Assembly (NCBI RefSeq): GCF_030463565.1
Contig: NC_134648.1
Coordinates: 46,934,346 to 46,998,345 of the forward strand
Direction of reading: 5' to 3'
DNA length: 64,000 nt
Source: Pelecanus crispus
Taxonomy: Eukaryota > Chordata > Aves > Pelecaniformes > Pelecanidae
The notes under the pieces were generated by a model that saw only the letters and a list, made by a program, of their open reading frames with translations, was not told where the DNA came from and made no database searches. The position numbers were made by a program, and so were the translations under genes. Positions 27,231-40,384 of this stretch are shown piece by piece; the first letter of the stretch is position 1; each line of letters begins with the position of its first letter.

Positions 27231-29595
27231 GAGCCTAAAATAAGTTTAAAGCTTGAGGCCTGATATGGCTAAATTATTATCACAAAACCTACAACTAGCA
27301 CTTGGCAAAACTAAACTGGCTGGGCCACAGCGCTATTTATGGCCTAGGCACAAGCTACAAACCCATTTTGAGAACAGACAAGCTAACAGTATATATTTAC
27401 TCAGTTTTTAATCAATAGTGACATTAATTGAGATACATCCCTAACTGCAGTGGACATACTCTAGACTGTACCATTTCAAGCAGTGGTGGAATTTAATACA
27501 TTCTCAAAAAAAAAAATCATAAGGCAACCTTAGTTGCTGTGGATCTGAGGAGAGTAATGTAAAATTTGTCAGTAATAATCCTATGAGAGCATTGTATTTG
27601 GAGTGGAAGCTCTACAGAAAAAGACATTCAGCTTTGGTTTTGTGTATTTGAAGATCATTACTACATTGCCATGCATGTCAGCCCAGGCCAGAATATTGAA
27701 GTGTCACCCTTTCCCCTCAGCACGTTGGGGAGAATCCACTTGGGATCAGATTATCTTCCTCTTGACATTAAAACTGTAGTGCTGGGGAAAATGGAGTTTA
27801 CTTGTCTAACAGTTTCTTTTGGTTTTACTTCTACAAGACACCACCAGTAAGATAGCCAAAGAGACTGAGGAATACTTCTCTCCTCTTGTCATGTTAAGCA
27901 TAAAGACCATGCAGTTAAACCAGGGATTCCTCACAGAAGATTACTCGGGAGCAGTTGCCACTTACTGCTGGCCATTTTTTCCTGGCCTGCTCTCACTACC
28001 ATCCTTCCCTCAAGTCATGGAATATCTACAGTAGCACAGATAAAACCCTCCGTGCAGCCTACCACACCATACTGTACTCAGAGGAATTTCCCAAGGACTG
28101 GTCTGCACGACCAAGCTGGAAGCAACTTGCACAAAACACGTGTGGTGGATTTCTAACCACAGCTGAGATATTGGGCTCTTCATTAAATATGAAATATTAT
28201 CAGTCCAGTACACTTCCTTAACAAAAAGTTACCCTGTGTTTAATTAAACTATTTCTGTTTCTATTGTCAGCAGCAGCATCTACCACTTGTTATTCTACTC
28301 TTTGGTTGATAAGTAATATTGTTTCACTTCCATCTGATCATTTTTACTTGCAGCTTTTTCAATCATCTTTAAGAGAACTCCAGATTTTTGAAGGCTTCAT
28401 GAATTCCCAAAGGTCCTACTTCATCCCAAGTTCCCCAGCAGCAGTAAGCATACAGAACTGACTGGTACCTACAAATCTGCCACAGGAGTCACAATATAAG
28501 TGTAAGGTGCATTTATTACTTTTGTAATAGGAGTTGGTCCCTGGAGCATATTCTGAGCATTTGGACCTGAAGAATATACTTACAGGGATCACTGTTTGCC
28601 AGCAAAGTGTCTTATGAAACAATTAAGTGTTTTAGAGTATTTGTTGTTTTCCATGTGTCTGTGATTCCATGCACCCCCAGGCTAAAGAAAGCCTCCAAGA
28701 ATAAGAAGTAGGTGTTTAGATGGGATTCACTTGCACATTTGAAAAGCACATTCAAAATAAAACTATTCCTAGCAGTGTGTTAATGTGCTACAATTTGCAG
28801 TCGATTTCTAGAGAAAGATGCCTAGCTGAAGTTTCTGTTTCAGAGCTCTTCCAGTTAAGATTTGATGATGAAAAGGATTTGTGCATATAGACAACTCATA
28901 GGCCAAGAAGAATATTCAAGAACATCCTTACCAGAGCCTGTTCCCAGTAAAGCTACTTGAATTTACATGCTCATTTATAAGTCATGGAATCAGCTTGCAT
29001 TAGTATCCAATTGCCTCCACACCACTTTGTGCCTAAGGTAGAGAGGGAATTTAAACTTCTTGACACCTCTCCTGCTGAAGCACCCAGGATTTGAGAGTCT
29101 CTGTGGAAGGTAGAGTGTCCTCCTGAATGGAGCAAATGCCAAGGACAGTCCAGTTAAACTGTTGAAAGTTTCCAATATAAGTCAGTATTATTTGAAATGA
29201 GAACCTGTGCCCATTTCCAGACATTCACTGGTACTGTACTAGCAGATGCCAAATGGGAGATACACTGTGATCAGGAGCATGCAGAGTGACACCGGAACCC
29301 ACTTAAGTTCACATAAAGGTTGTAATGAAGATGTAGCAATATTGTCTTCAGCACAGGCTGTGTAAGTATGCCTGTGCTTTCCTTGCTGCCCACTTAAACA
29401 ACACAGATCCAAGATGTACCTCGCCAGTGACTTAAACTGATCTGTCTGGAAGTTCTATTGCAAAAACTTATAATAAAATATGAAACAGAAGATTTTAATG
29501 AATAACAAAAAAAGCCACAGCTCAGGAGAAGTCTATCGTTTTGACCAGAACATACTACATATCCCTGAAAAAATAGAGTAAACTAAATAGTATCA

Positions 29596-29625
29596 CAAAA
29601 AACAAAAACAAACAAACAAAAAAAT
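29596..29625 (+). repeat. A-rich (CAAA)-like tract
   Basis: CAAAA and CAAA units, imperfect, thirty bases. Confidence 0.75.
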
Positions 29626-32600
29626 CAGACTATGCTTAACTGGATATCAGGATACAGTGGTTAACTGAGTCAAAACCTTTTGGAAAGAAAAACATGTATT
29701 TTGTTCAGTAGTTACAAGGCATCAGGTCCGTATTCAGATCCCTTTACAGGCATACAGAAGGAGAGGGACTGTAACACAGGAATGCATCACGGACAATCTC
29801 ATGCTACAGATGGTTAGTTTCAAGAATCTTTTGTAACTCAGTTTATTATTGAAGCTAGATTTGATTCACTGTGGGAGTTGAAGGCCTTTTTCAGAGCACA
29901 GCCCACATGGGGTCAAGAAGTATCACCTGAAGAAAGAGGAGCAGGAACTATTCCCCATATGTGTTCATCAGTTTGCAGGACAAGGAAGCAGACTGCCTTT
30001 GCAGAGGATATCAACATCACCAAACAACAGCTTTTTTAATAAAGCAAACACCAGTTGTTTGCTCCCTCTTAAAGAAGGGAGATAATCCCTTCCCTAATCA
30101 ATTAGAGCTCTAAGCTTTCTCAGCTCACTTTCTCAGCCTCAGATGGATCTTATAATATGTATGTGCAGATTGTAAGGCACTGTGGAATTCATTAAAAGAG
30201 TAAGTTGTGCCACAAAGACACTGTGAGAGGAAATATCCACACTGGGTATTAAAAAAGTCAATACAGCTGACAATTTGAGGGGCAAAGGCTGTTTAAATCT
30301 TGCATGAAGAAGATTTCAGCTAGGATAAAACTCTGTAAAAACTTTGAATCAGAGGAGAGGGGTGGGGGGAGTGCAGGAGAGACAGGAATTTCCCTAACCA
30401 CAGAAGTCTGGATTTGCATTTGGAACATCAGAGGCTTAACATGACATTTCAGCCTGTTCTCTGGGAGGTTTGCTCTAAGTGCAACAAGATTGAAAAAGTT
30501 CACCAATGCTAACCATGGGCTGTACACTGGCATGAGCAAAGCAACACAAGTCTGAGAAGTTTCTGCGTCCAAAGAATTTTCCGTGCCTCTACCAGTGCCA
30601 CATTTGGGGACAGTTATCCCATACACCCCACACAGTGAGTTTATCCCCTAATTTGGGCTATTTCTGGACTATATATCAGGAAACTCAAGAGCTGCAGAGC
30701 AATTGTAACTCTGTGTATATAAAACACAATGGCCCTTATTGGCATTAAGGAGCCCTAGACTGAGAGAGTAGCAGCAGTTTGGAAGTTTTAAAAAGTCAGA
30801 CAAATTCTAACATTCAAAACATTTTAAGCCAACCCCCATTCCCTGCCCACTTACTCCATTTTCAAACTCCATAGCTAATAAAGTGCCTTTCATCTCAGCC
30901 CCTTTTGAGGCATCCTGCAATCATGAAGTTATTAAACAAAAAGACATCTAAGGCAATTAGTTGCTAACGTTAAAATAGACAGTTTGCTGATTCTGAACAC
31001 TGAGACTGTTTAAACTGGCAAGCCTCCCAGCCTGCCTGGATAGATGAAACATTTTGACTCACATTTCCCATACATTCATGCATATTCCCCCAAGTTCGCA
31101 GACACTTTTGTTCTCTAGCTGCGTCAGCCTCACTCCTTGTTGTTGCAGTACTTCAGTTGTGAACCCATAGCTTTTGTTGTTCTCTTTGACGCTGGAGGGG
31201 AAAAAAATACATTGTACTCAAATTCTGCAAAGCCTTATGAATTTTTTCCACCTTCCTGCATGTCTACAACATGTGTATTGGACCAATAGTCATGGGACTT
31301 CTGTAACTTTCAAGGAGCAGCTAAAGTACACAACAAGAAAACAGGTTTGTTTTCCCACATTAATGCTAAAAGATACAATTGGTTGATCTTGCAGCTCAGG
31401 GGAAAAAGGGATGTCAAAAGTCTTTGTAAATTGGGACTTCTGTCTCCACTTCTGCTGGGAAAAGTGTTATGAAGACTGATTACTATATGAAGGATAAAAG
31501 GAATACCAAGTGTTATGACCTACATAGTAGGAACACCCAGGATGTGACTTGCCGCTCGAAACCCATGCATATATGTGTCTTCAGCTATCTGTGTGTCCTG
31601 ACAGCCTGAAGAAGAAAACAAATCTTTCTCTGCATGGAAGTATACACACTCTTCAACCACATATGCATGCACAGTTAGAGCTACAAGGACTTTGCTACAC
31701 TAATCAGAGACCTGGAACTCATCTTCTGAGACATTCTCAATACTCATCTGCATCAAGAGCGCCAGGTCTCACAGGACTGGATGAATTCTGAGTAACTGTG
31801 CTCATAGTCTTTAATCCCACAGACCTTTATTAATCTCCTAGAGAAGCCAGCAGAAAGTAGCAGCATAGGTTTAGGAACAGGTTTGTATATGCCTTATTTA
31901 ATTTTTGGTTGATTGCATAAATCCAATGTTTGGAGTAGTCAAATACCTGCGTAAGAGGATCCAGAAGAAAGACATTCTTGATGAGGACAAGCTAACACTT
32001 CAAGCTCTGTCAGTGTTCCTGCTTTTTAGGAGCTTAGGCCTAAGACATAGATTAACCAGGCATTATGTGAAAAACAGATTAATACAGGTAAAGGACTTGG
32101 AGGATACTGTTAATTAGTTCTCAGTAGAAGCTGAGGTTGATAAAGCTTCTGAAAAATTAAAGTTCTTTCATAATTATCAAGTTGTTCAAGACACACACCA
32201 AGACTCCTCAAAACTGCATCTCTATGTTACAGTCAGAGAGAGGTTTGACACCGCTTTGAACAGTGTGTCAGTGCACAGATCTACACTTGACTAAATTTCT
32301 TACCAGCTTTCTCATTTTACCAGTTTCTCTGGTTCATTGAAACCCTCCCTTCATATCATAAATGCCAACTTTACCAAGTGGAAAAGCTAAACAGTCTTTG
32401 CAAAATTACAGTATTTTTGCACAGACTGTCAGATAAGTTTTCAACTAAGAACTCGGGGATAAATTAAAATATATCCGGATTTTACCAAGGAAAGAGTTAG
32501 TTACTGCTTAGCACTGTCCAACTTCAAAAGACCAGAGCTTCAAAAAGGGCATTCCTCAACCACAGCAATGTCTGTACTTGTCATTAGCTGTTAGATAGGC

Positions 32601-33437
32601 TATGGCATATAGCTACAATCGGGGTTCAGACTTTGTTGAGATGGGCCACTAACTGTGTAAAGATAAAAACAGTAATGGGACACCTCTTCAGCAACAGCAG
32701 CAACAAGATCCTGCACCGGCCCTACTTGGTTTGATAGACTACTGGAATGCTTAGTGGCAAAAAAAATAAAATGAAAGGGCTTGATACATAGCAGCAGATT
32801 AGTATAGGAGATCCAGGCTCATAGTAATCTGAGCTGCAGATTTACAAAAGACTTTCTGTGGTGCTACATGGCATAACACCAACACCCACAGCACAGTAGG
32901 GTTTAGGGTACACTTGGTCAGATGTAATTACAGATCAACTGGTTTAGGAGCAACGTTATTTCAAGCACAGCTATGATTCACATTGTAACAACCACAAAGC
33001 TAAAGGCTCAGTACACATTTTAATTTTGCCAGCTGAGGTCTTTAGTGACACATGAAATGTTTAAATTCAACATAAGATCACATCAGTGTAAAGAGGCAGT
33101 ATGCACTTAAAGATTTTTTTTTTTAAATGTAGAAGAAGCTGACAACGTATCAAATGGCAAACAGCAGTAATAGCATCCACAGTCCAAGAAGAAACAATGG
33201 AACAGCCATTTGAAAATAGAAAGTAGAGCCTACATCTACTGATTTTGCATCTTCAGGCTTCCTCATTTCCAATACATGAATTGCACCAACAGCTTTTCAC
33301 CTCGAGTAAGCTGTGCTTGGCTGTTGACAAACCCTGAACCTCCCAAATCCAGCAGGATTTATAGCACTTCACTACTTCTTTAAATAGATCTCTTACCATG
33401 TTTCAAAAAAACAGCCCAGAGAAACACACTATATGTC

Positions 33438-33470
33438 ACCATCACTACTACTATCATTATTATTGTTATT
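33438..33470 (+). repeat. Imperfect trinucleotide tract
   Basis: A run of CAC/ATC/ACT/ATT/GTT-type triplets grading from CACCATCAC to ATTATTGTTATT, consistent with a decayed trinucleotide microsatellite. Confidence 0.6.
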
Positions 33471-36167
33471 TAAAGCTCTCTTTATTTGACAGGCTACCTC
33501 TCCTTCCCAGTTCCTCCACACAAGCTGATTGCTTGAAGCTTCTTATCACATTTTGCTATTTGCTAAAGGCCCCTCCATGCATTTTAAATGGATAGAAGAT
33601 GAAAGAGGTGCTGTCTCTTACCCTTAGTAGTTAATATGGTGCCCTCGGGGAGTCTAAAACACAGATTTTGAAAGAGGATAAATGCTCTTGAGCTGCCAGA
33701 GATAGTCTGAGCAGACATACAGCAAGACTGCTGACTACAGCAGTTGAAATCATACTCTTAACATCACAAGTAGCTACCATATTCTTTAGACTCATTGTCC
33801 AAAGGTGTAAGGAGAAGCCACTATAGTTAGTTCTCTTATATTCCTGAAGTGGTCAGCTACTCAAGAAAACTGAAGTCAACTTCACTCTTCAGTCTCTGAG
33901 TAATGTAAGAGTGTTTGGGATCAGTACCTCTCCTGCTAGTGTGAGCAGGCACAAGATTTTTGCCCTTTATATCACTGTCTTTTTGTTGTCTGTTTATAGC
34001 ATCACACCTATTACCAAGGGTATCTTTTTCCAGAAAGCTTTTAAAAAACTTTCTTTAGGCATATAGATTTCAAACCCTTTTATCTAGTTCATATGAACAG
34101 GCCATTTCTTTGAGCTTGTTCCTTTCTTCTAGTATAAAGATCATTTGATTTGTTAATACTAATACAATAACTAAGGTATCACATCATTAAAAAGAAAAGT
34201 ATCACTGTCTGTTATACAATCTTTTTTAATAACCTAGGAAAAAAAAGTCTGATAAAAACATACCCATTGAAAATTATAATGGTGAAAATATTATTTTTGT
34301 ATTCATGAAAGTCATTAACTATAATTTATAAAATACTATGAAAGACAACCTAGCTGTCTAGCTATCACCTGGCTTTTTTACATTTCATTTATAGTAGCTT
34401 TCACAATTTTTTTATTTCATGACTTAATGGAAAATTGTCTATGACAGATTCTTTCAGCTTAGTATACACAGTCAGTAGTCTCTGACTAAATTAGGCACAA
34501 ATCATTGCTAACAGAGGAGATCAAAGGAACACACATTCAAGGTGGTTCATAAAAGTTGCCTATTAAATAGCTAATAAAGATTCAGTCTGAGAAGTCACCA
34601 TGAAAAATACTTGTGTAATGTGAATAAGACAATTACATCACAGGTTTACATGCCTACCTTATGTTTATAAATGAGGTAATCTTTCTTTAAAAACTTTATG
34701 TAAAGAGACCTATCTTTACTGTTTCAGACTAAGAATCTCAGTTACCCACCTATATTTTTATCTGATTGTGCCATGAGGCTGCCCACCTCAGGATATTACA
34801 GTGTGTGGACTGCAGTCATTAATAGAGGCTCCTGCCTAGTGCATGTTGAAACTCCTGAAACCCAAAGGCTTCATGAAGGTAGCATCCAGTACCACCTTCC
34901 ACTGACTGCAAAAGAACCCAGCATACCCTTGAGAAGTCAGTGTCCTGAAGGCTGTAGTGGCAGACATTCAGTGGTCTGAAGACTTATTTTCCTTTCCTTA
35001 TCATTATTTAGAGATCAGAGTATAACTCTGTCCTAACCTGAAAATAAGGTGGCATAGCAAGAGCCATATTCCCAAGCAGCAATGTATCTGCAAAAATGTA
35101 TTCATGATTAGTTCTTAAACTGAACGTAGCCAGAGAATCAGTGGTGACCCAGAATTAAGCTGAGGCACTGAACTTTTTACACTACAAGGGAATGACTTTC
35201 CATATCAGTCTGTTGAACTGGATTGCTTGCAACCTTTCAACTGGGTCACAGGAGCATACAGAAGGGACAATCCTCTTAGGGTGCTCAGGAGATGAGTATG
35301 CCATGTCTGGTGATGCCATGACTTGACATAGACTCCTGGTAAAGCCTGTTAACCTCTCAGTATCACTATCTATAAAAGAAGGATAACACTTCCTAGAGTC
35401 AGAAGGAAGTTGCAACACATTAATCAATGTTTGTAATATCTTCAAATGTTGACATATTTATTTTCTGTTCACTGTCCACCTAGATCATAACTGGAAGCTG
35501 TAGTCTCACTACTTCTTTCAGCTAGGTGTTGAACCAGTAAGACAGCTCAGGGGTCTCCTCTTTGTCTCTCGTGTCATTTGGTGACTAAGACAGAAATTCT
35601 GAAAGCACTATAACTAAGTGGCATTTGCAAGTGAAAACAGAACAGCAAATACAAAAGTACTGAGCCATAACAGCACCCAATCTGCTATTTTAGGTATCTC
35701 TTTTCCCAGTCCTTTTGCTAATCTTACTATTCTGTAACTTCATTTAACTCAAAAGGGTTCCTTAGGTGAAAACGGTGACTGTGCAAACAATCTAGCACTT
35801 GGTGTCTTGCAAAAAGTTTCTGTGAGCACTCAGCCAGGCAGAAAGCAGTAGAAAGTACTCAGAAAACAAATATAATTTTTCCTAATATCTCTTCCCTTTC
35901 ATGATTTTATTTAGCTTCACCTAAACTTATGGCTTTTGCTGTCCAAGCACACGATTACTGCATTACAAAAATGACTGGGCTGCTGCCATTTTGCACAACC
36001 TATTGGGAAAAATGAAATGTCAATTAAGCCTTTATATAATCGGCTTTTGTCCTAATCAAATTCAGGGGTTGTTTTTCCTTCTGCAACAACTTTTATTACA
36101 TAAAATAACAGTGTAGTAACAGTGACATATTTAACAGAGGTTTGTGATAGGTTCTAGCAGATTTACT

Positions 36168-36190
36168 GGGGGGGGGGGGGGGGGGGGGGG
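36168..36190 (+). repeat. G23 homopolymer
   Basis: An uninterrupted run of 23 G in AT-rich surroundings. It is a G-quadruplex candidate on the plus strand, and its length is uncertain for technical reasons. Confidence 0.9.
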
Positions 36191-37962
36191 AGAAATAGAA
36201 GACTGATGCAACACAGAGGGCAACATTGTAAGCCCCAGCGTTCTCTTGTTTAAGCATGTAACACACTTCTACCTACAAGCAGGCAAACGAATTGGTTAAT
36301 GAACATGTCATATGCATTTTAAAGATTTAGACCATTTCAACTCAGAGTGGTAAAACTAAAGAAAATAAGAAAAAAAAAATCCATTCCTTGAGCAGTTATT
36401 CCAGGGTGAAAGTGCTTTACAATATCCTACAACTTAACTCTAGACAGAAAAACCCATGTCAATAAAAAAAGAAAATCAGTACCAGGACATCACTTTTGAA
36501 GTTAGCATTTACTCCTTACTAAAGCAAAAACTGGGTCATTAGAGCATTAACAGATCCCCAATGACAATGTAAGTACCCTTGATTATTCAGCTAGTCTTAA
36601 TTAGAGTATTGGTGTGGCTCCCTAAATCAGAAACTCTATTCAGTGTTTCTCTTCCAACAAAGAACGTTCACTAGCACATTCTCCTGCAATATTTCTGACC
36701 AACTTGTGACTACACAACCAACAAACCAATCCTATACTGCAGGGCTGTAGTCCTTTAACCATTTCAGTAAAGCACTATACTACCACAACAAATAAATATC
36801 CAGATTAGGCCCAGACACTACAGTGTCAACCTACTAAGATATTCAGCATCTACAAGCCAGAGTTCTCAAGGTAACAGGCTTTGGCCTGTTAGGAAATAAG
36901 AACTCAAACTCACATAAACTTATTCCAGATCTTCCTGGAAAAAACATTTTCACATCTTGTCAGATCACAAAAACAAGTCTGCTGCTTGCTTTGCCCAACC
37001 CAAATTTACAGAATTCTGCGGCAAATTTACCTGCACGACGCTGCCCAACAAAGCCGACAATGTCTTCAAGGGCTTTCCAGCTGCAGCTGCTTCTGGTGCT
37101 CACACACCTGGAAAAGTGAAGGGAATAATGCATCACTGCATGGACCACATGGCCCCAATTACTTGAACTGCTTGAAGGAAGAAAGGTAATCAAGGAGCAA
37201 CCTACCAGTTGCCCTGACCCATCTGTATCTGAGACCTTGTGGGTTTCCAGTTACTTCTGTCTTCTACCATGAAAGACTGTGGAGGCAACATAACATCATT
37301 TACCTCTGTTACTTTTTTTGACCATCTCTATTTCAAGCTCGTAGCCTGCTTAGAGCAGTAGCTCTAGGCAGGCAAGAGGTCTGTAATCCAAGATGCTTTT
37401 ATTTGGTTTTTTATATGTTTTGTCCCATTTATTTCAAAAGCATCTTAATTCCTGTCGTTTATGACTGGTGAAAACCCTAGATAATAGCAATTCAGACCTC
37501 CATTCGATGACTCTGCTTTTTATTTAATTTAAAGAAAAGTCAGGTCAGGCTATGTTCCCAAAGCCATATACTCAATATACAAGGAAATAGATGGGTTTGA
37601 TTTTAATCAGTATTGCACTTCAAACACACTGTCACATAATCCCATTTGAGGATGCAGTCACACTGAATAAGGGAGCCACACTGAAGGAAGAGCAATGATG
37701 CACGGAAATCTGCTGTACTGCTTCAGGCCACAGTTGTGAGGTATTTTACAGTAGTACCAAAACTACAAAGAAGTTAAACTATTGGTACTTTAGAAAGCAT
37801 GAAATCCTCTCCAAATTATTTCCTTCCTTCTTGGGTTATATGATAATGTCCCATGCTGCCCTTATTTCCAGCAAATAATAAGTTGAGTGCTCTTTTCTGA
37901 GTTCTGTAATAAAAAACCCACCGCGAAGATTAGAGCCGGGTTCTGCCCGGTGCTCGGGTGAG

Positions 37963-37973
37963 TAATGGCGGCG
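37963..37973 (+). promoter_or_regulatory. YY1-like motif
   Basis: TAATGGCGGCG matches the YY1 core (AANATGGCGGC) closely. It sits at the left edge of the CpG-rich island, directly after a candidate splice donor, a place where YY1 motifs often occur in CpG-island promoters. Sequence match only. Confidence 0.3.
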
Positions 37974-38223
37974 TCAGCATGAGAGAGGCACCGCACACAG
38001 ACCTTGCAGATGCGCTTCCTAATCTCCCTCTCACTGTAAAGTCTCAGGGCAGCTTTAAATCAAACCTTCACTTAGGTCCTGCCTGTACATTTAGGGGAGT
38101 CTGGATTCACCAGAAATGTACAGCCATCCCGCATTTCCTCACGCATTTGACATTCATCATGGCACTAGGCGTGCAGCACCCGAAGCCCGGGCAGGCTTTG
38201 TTTGGTGACCGCACTCTAGGGAG

Positions 38224-38234
38224 AAAATGGCCGC
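38224..38234 (+). promoter_or_regulatory. YY1-like motif
   Basis: AAAATGGCCGC agrees with the YY1 consensus except that C replaces one G. It is the second such motif in the same strand orientation in the CpG-rich island, 261 bp from the first. Confidence 0.3.
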
Positions 38235-38770
38235 ACCAGCACCTTCACCAGCGAGGAGCCCTGCATCTGGAAATGTCCTCCTAGAGTAAACAGGGGGCCT
38301 GGCATTTAGCCCCTGGCACGGCGCCACAGCATCTTTCCAACAGGGAGGGCGTTTTTGTGTCTGCGGTATCCGCAGCGGAGCCCAGGACTCGGCCTCACAG
38401 CAGGGGCAGGAGCCAGCGCACGTCAGGCGTCTCCACCGCAGGGTGTGCTGCGGGACTGGGGCTTCCCGTGTTTTGTGAGAGACTGAGGAAACCAGACACC
38501 TCTGTTTCTGCCAGGATGCCCCCAAAAATGCTTCTTCCACCTGAAACTGAAGCTCGAGCGAGGGAGGAGGGCGGGCGGCGGGTGCGCGGCCAGGCCACGC
38601 GTGGGGCAGGCAGCACCGGCCGGCTGAGGAGGGCCACGGGGACAGGGCTGGGGCACGCGCGAGGGGGGCGAAAGCCGGAGGGCAGCAGCTGTGGGGCCGG
38701 TGTCTCAGAAGGGGGCTGCACGCAGGGATGTTGGCGCACAAAAGCCCGAGCTGGGCGACCAAACACAGCA

Positions 38771-38808
38771 GCCGTGACCACGGCAAGCTGGTTGCGGTGA
38801 CCACGGCC
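38771..38808 (+). repeat. Short direct repeat in the CpG island
   Basis: GTGACCACGGC occurs at 38774 and again at 38797, a spacing of 23 bases. Two copies only. Confidence 0.6.
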
Positions 38809-38877
38809 TGATGCTGGTGAACAAAAGCCTTGGACGGCTCCACTGCCTGCTCGAGCTAGCAGGCAGGCCAGTAGCAA

Positions 38878-40384
38878 ATGGCAGGGTTTCTAAAATTCAC
38901 AAACCTTTTTTTTTTTTTAATTAAAACACACTAAAACTCCAGTTGTCTATCACTGAAGTTGCCCTTACTTGATGCAGAAAAATTCTCGCTATTTTCTTGA
39001 AATTTCTATTTGCCATAAGGCTTGCCTTCTCTGGCAGATGAAGCTTTACTAGGAAACAACAACATATAAACAGCTTGATTTCAAACGGAGCTCTGGATGC
39101 AATACTATAAACAGAAATGTGGTATTATACAAAGCAACTGTCTTACTGCCTGTTCCCATAGCTCTGTTGGTTGTTCACAGCTCGCTCCCTCTAACAGATG
39201 TTTCATGCTGTAAGTCAAGCCTGAGCCTCTACGTCTGCAGCCACAGCTCATGAAATCAGCTAATTCAATTGCACGGTGAGAACTGCTGCTTCACGGCTGC
39301 AGCAACTTCTGCAGTCTAACCTTTGCGTTCAATAGCTGCGTGGGAAGTGAAATCAAATCTTGCCCTCACCGAAGTCATCATTCAATGATGCTGTAGTGGA
39401 AGGTACTTTTACATCGCCTGGTTTGGGTTGGTTGGGTTTTTTTTTTTAATTACATCATTTTCTCTGTTTTGAATGATCCCTTAAAAAAAGCCACAAACAA
39501 GCAAGCAACTTTCCAATCTATTTCCCATCACCCCAGAACAGAGAGTCAACATATTCTTACTACTAGTAACGAATCTGAAAATTCATTCAGTGATCACAAG
39601 TTACCACTGTCACCTTGTTCATATCAATTTTTCCTTCAGTCAAAACCACATCTTTGTTTCATTGCTGAGCCCACTCTCCCCATTACTCTTATGGTGTGGA
39701 ACAGGTCTTGCCTTCACACTACACAGCATGCTGACCTTCAGTGCCTCCTTTTCCCCCAAAAAAAATCTTCAACTCCGTTTGACGTGGGAAGAATTTCACA
39801 AGGTCTCTAAAGTCCACACATGTATAAAACCTCCTATCAAAATGAAATTCCTGGGACCTGAGCCTCCCAAGCTGACAACAGGGACTCTGAGATTTGTGGA
39901 ACAAAGACTTCCTTTTCCCAATCAGTGTACCTTGAATATTGTGTTCAAAGAGAAAAAGATTTTTTTATCAAAAGCTGAGTCTATCAAGTCATGCCCTTAT
40001 GCAATACGCATGTACAATAAACACATTCCATGGTGTATGATATTATGGACTTAGAAGTGATTACAAGTATGCATTAGTGATCTGAAAAAAGATAGGTCAG
40101 CTCAAACTGAGCTACATTTGCTTCTTGCAAAGGTTACCAGTGAATGTCGCCTTAACAACATCTGCTTTGCATTAAGGCAAAACTCCAGTCTACTGAAAGA
40201 AGAAACAGAGGGGAATCATTCAGATTTAAAGTGGTTCCTGAAGGGCAGGATTGTCATAAAACTGGGTCACAAGATCTACAAGTTGGCCAATGGCAGAACT
40301 TAGTCTAAAAATAATAAAAAGATAGATGTATTAACAAAATACCCACTAGTTCTAATTAAAGGCTTGGCTGATTTTGTATACAAC
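38878..40384. other. Gene-free intergenic DNA
   Basis: Between the CpG-rich island and the 40.4 kb CR1 copy. It holds a 154-codon plus-strand open frame (39590-40054) without recognisable features, and a GGTT/poly-T tract near 39.43 kb. No gene supported. Confidence 0.65.

Larger units (their letters stand above)
15778..37920. other. Gene-free intergenic DNA
   Basis: AT-rich sequence with scattered homopolymers and microsatellites. The longest open frame is 138 codons (22656-23072, plus), with no recognisable domain or splice context. No CR1 fragment is evident. Nothing supports a gene. Confidence 0.68.
37921..38877. promoter_or_regulatory. Isolated CpG-rich island in the intergenic region (candidate promoter or enhancer)
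   Basis: Composition changes abruptly at about 37,920 from AT-rich to GC-rich sequence and changes back at about 38,880. The core, about 38,340-38,810, is dense in CpG; I count about 17 CpG within roughly 130 bases around 38,580-38,710, including CGCGCG and ACGCGT. Two YY1-like motifs lie in the left part (37963-37973 and 38224-38234). A good splice-donor shape (GG/GTGAGTA) lies at 37957-37964. No SEC23A exon is near; the gene end is 11 kb away. Open frames of 147 and 228 codons here are expected by chance in GC-rich sequence. It could start a non-coding transcript. A GC-rich retroelement piece is the alternative. Confidence 0.45.

Noticed and set aside
38157-38843. Longest open frame in the window (228 codons, minus strand), with overlapping frames of 147-160 codons on both strands
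   Set aside because: All lie in the CpG-rich block, where stop codons are rare by composition. The translations are rich in Ala, Pro, Arg and Ser, several frames are open at once on both strands, and no family is recognisable.
39590-40054. Plus-strand open frame of 154 codons
   Set aside because: No recognisable domain, low-complexity start, and no splice or regulatory context. Length is within chance for this much sequence.
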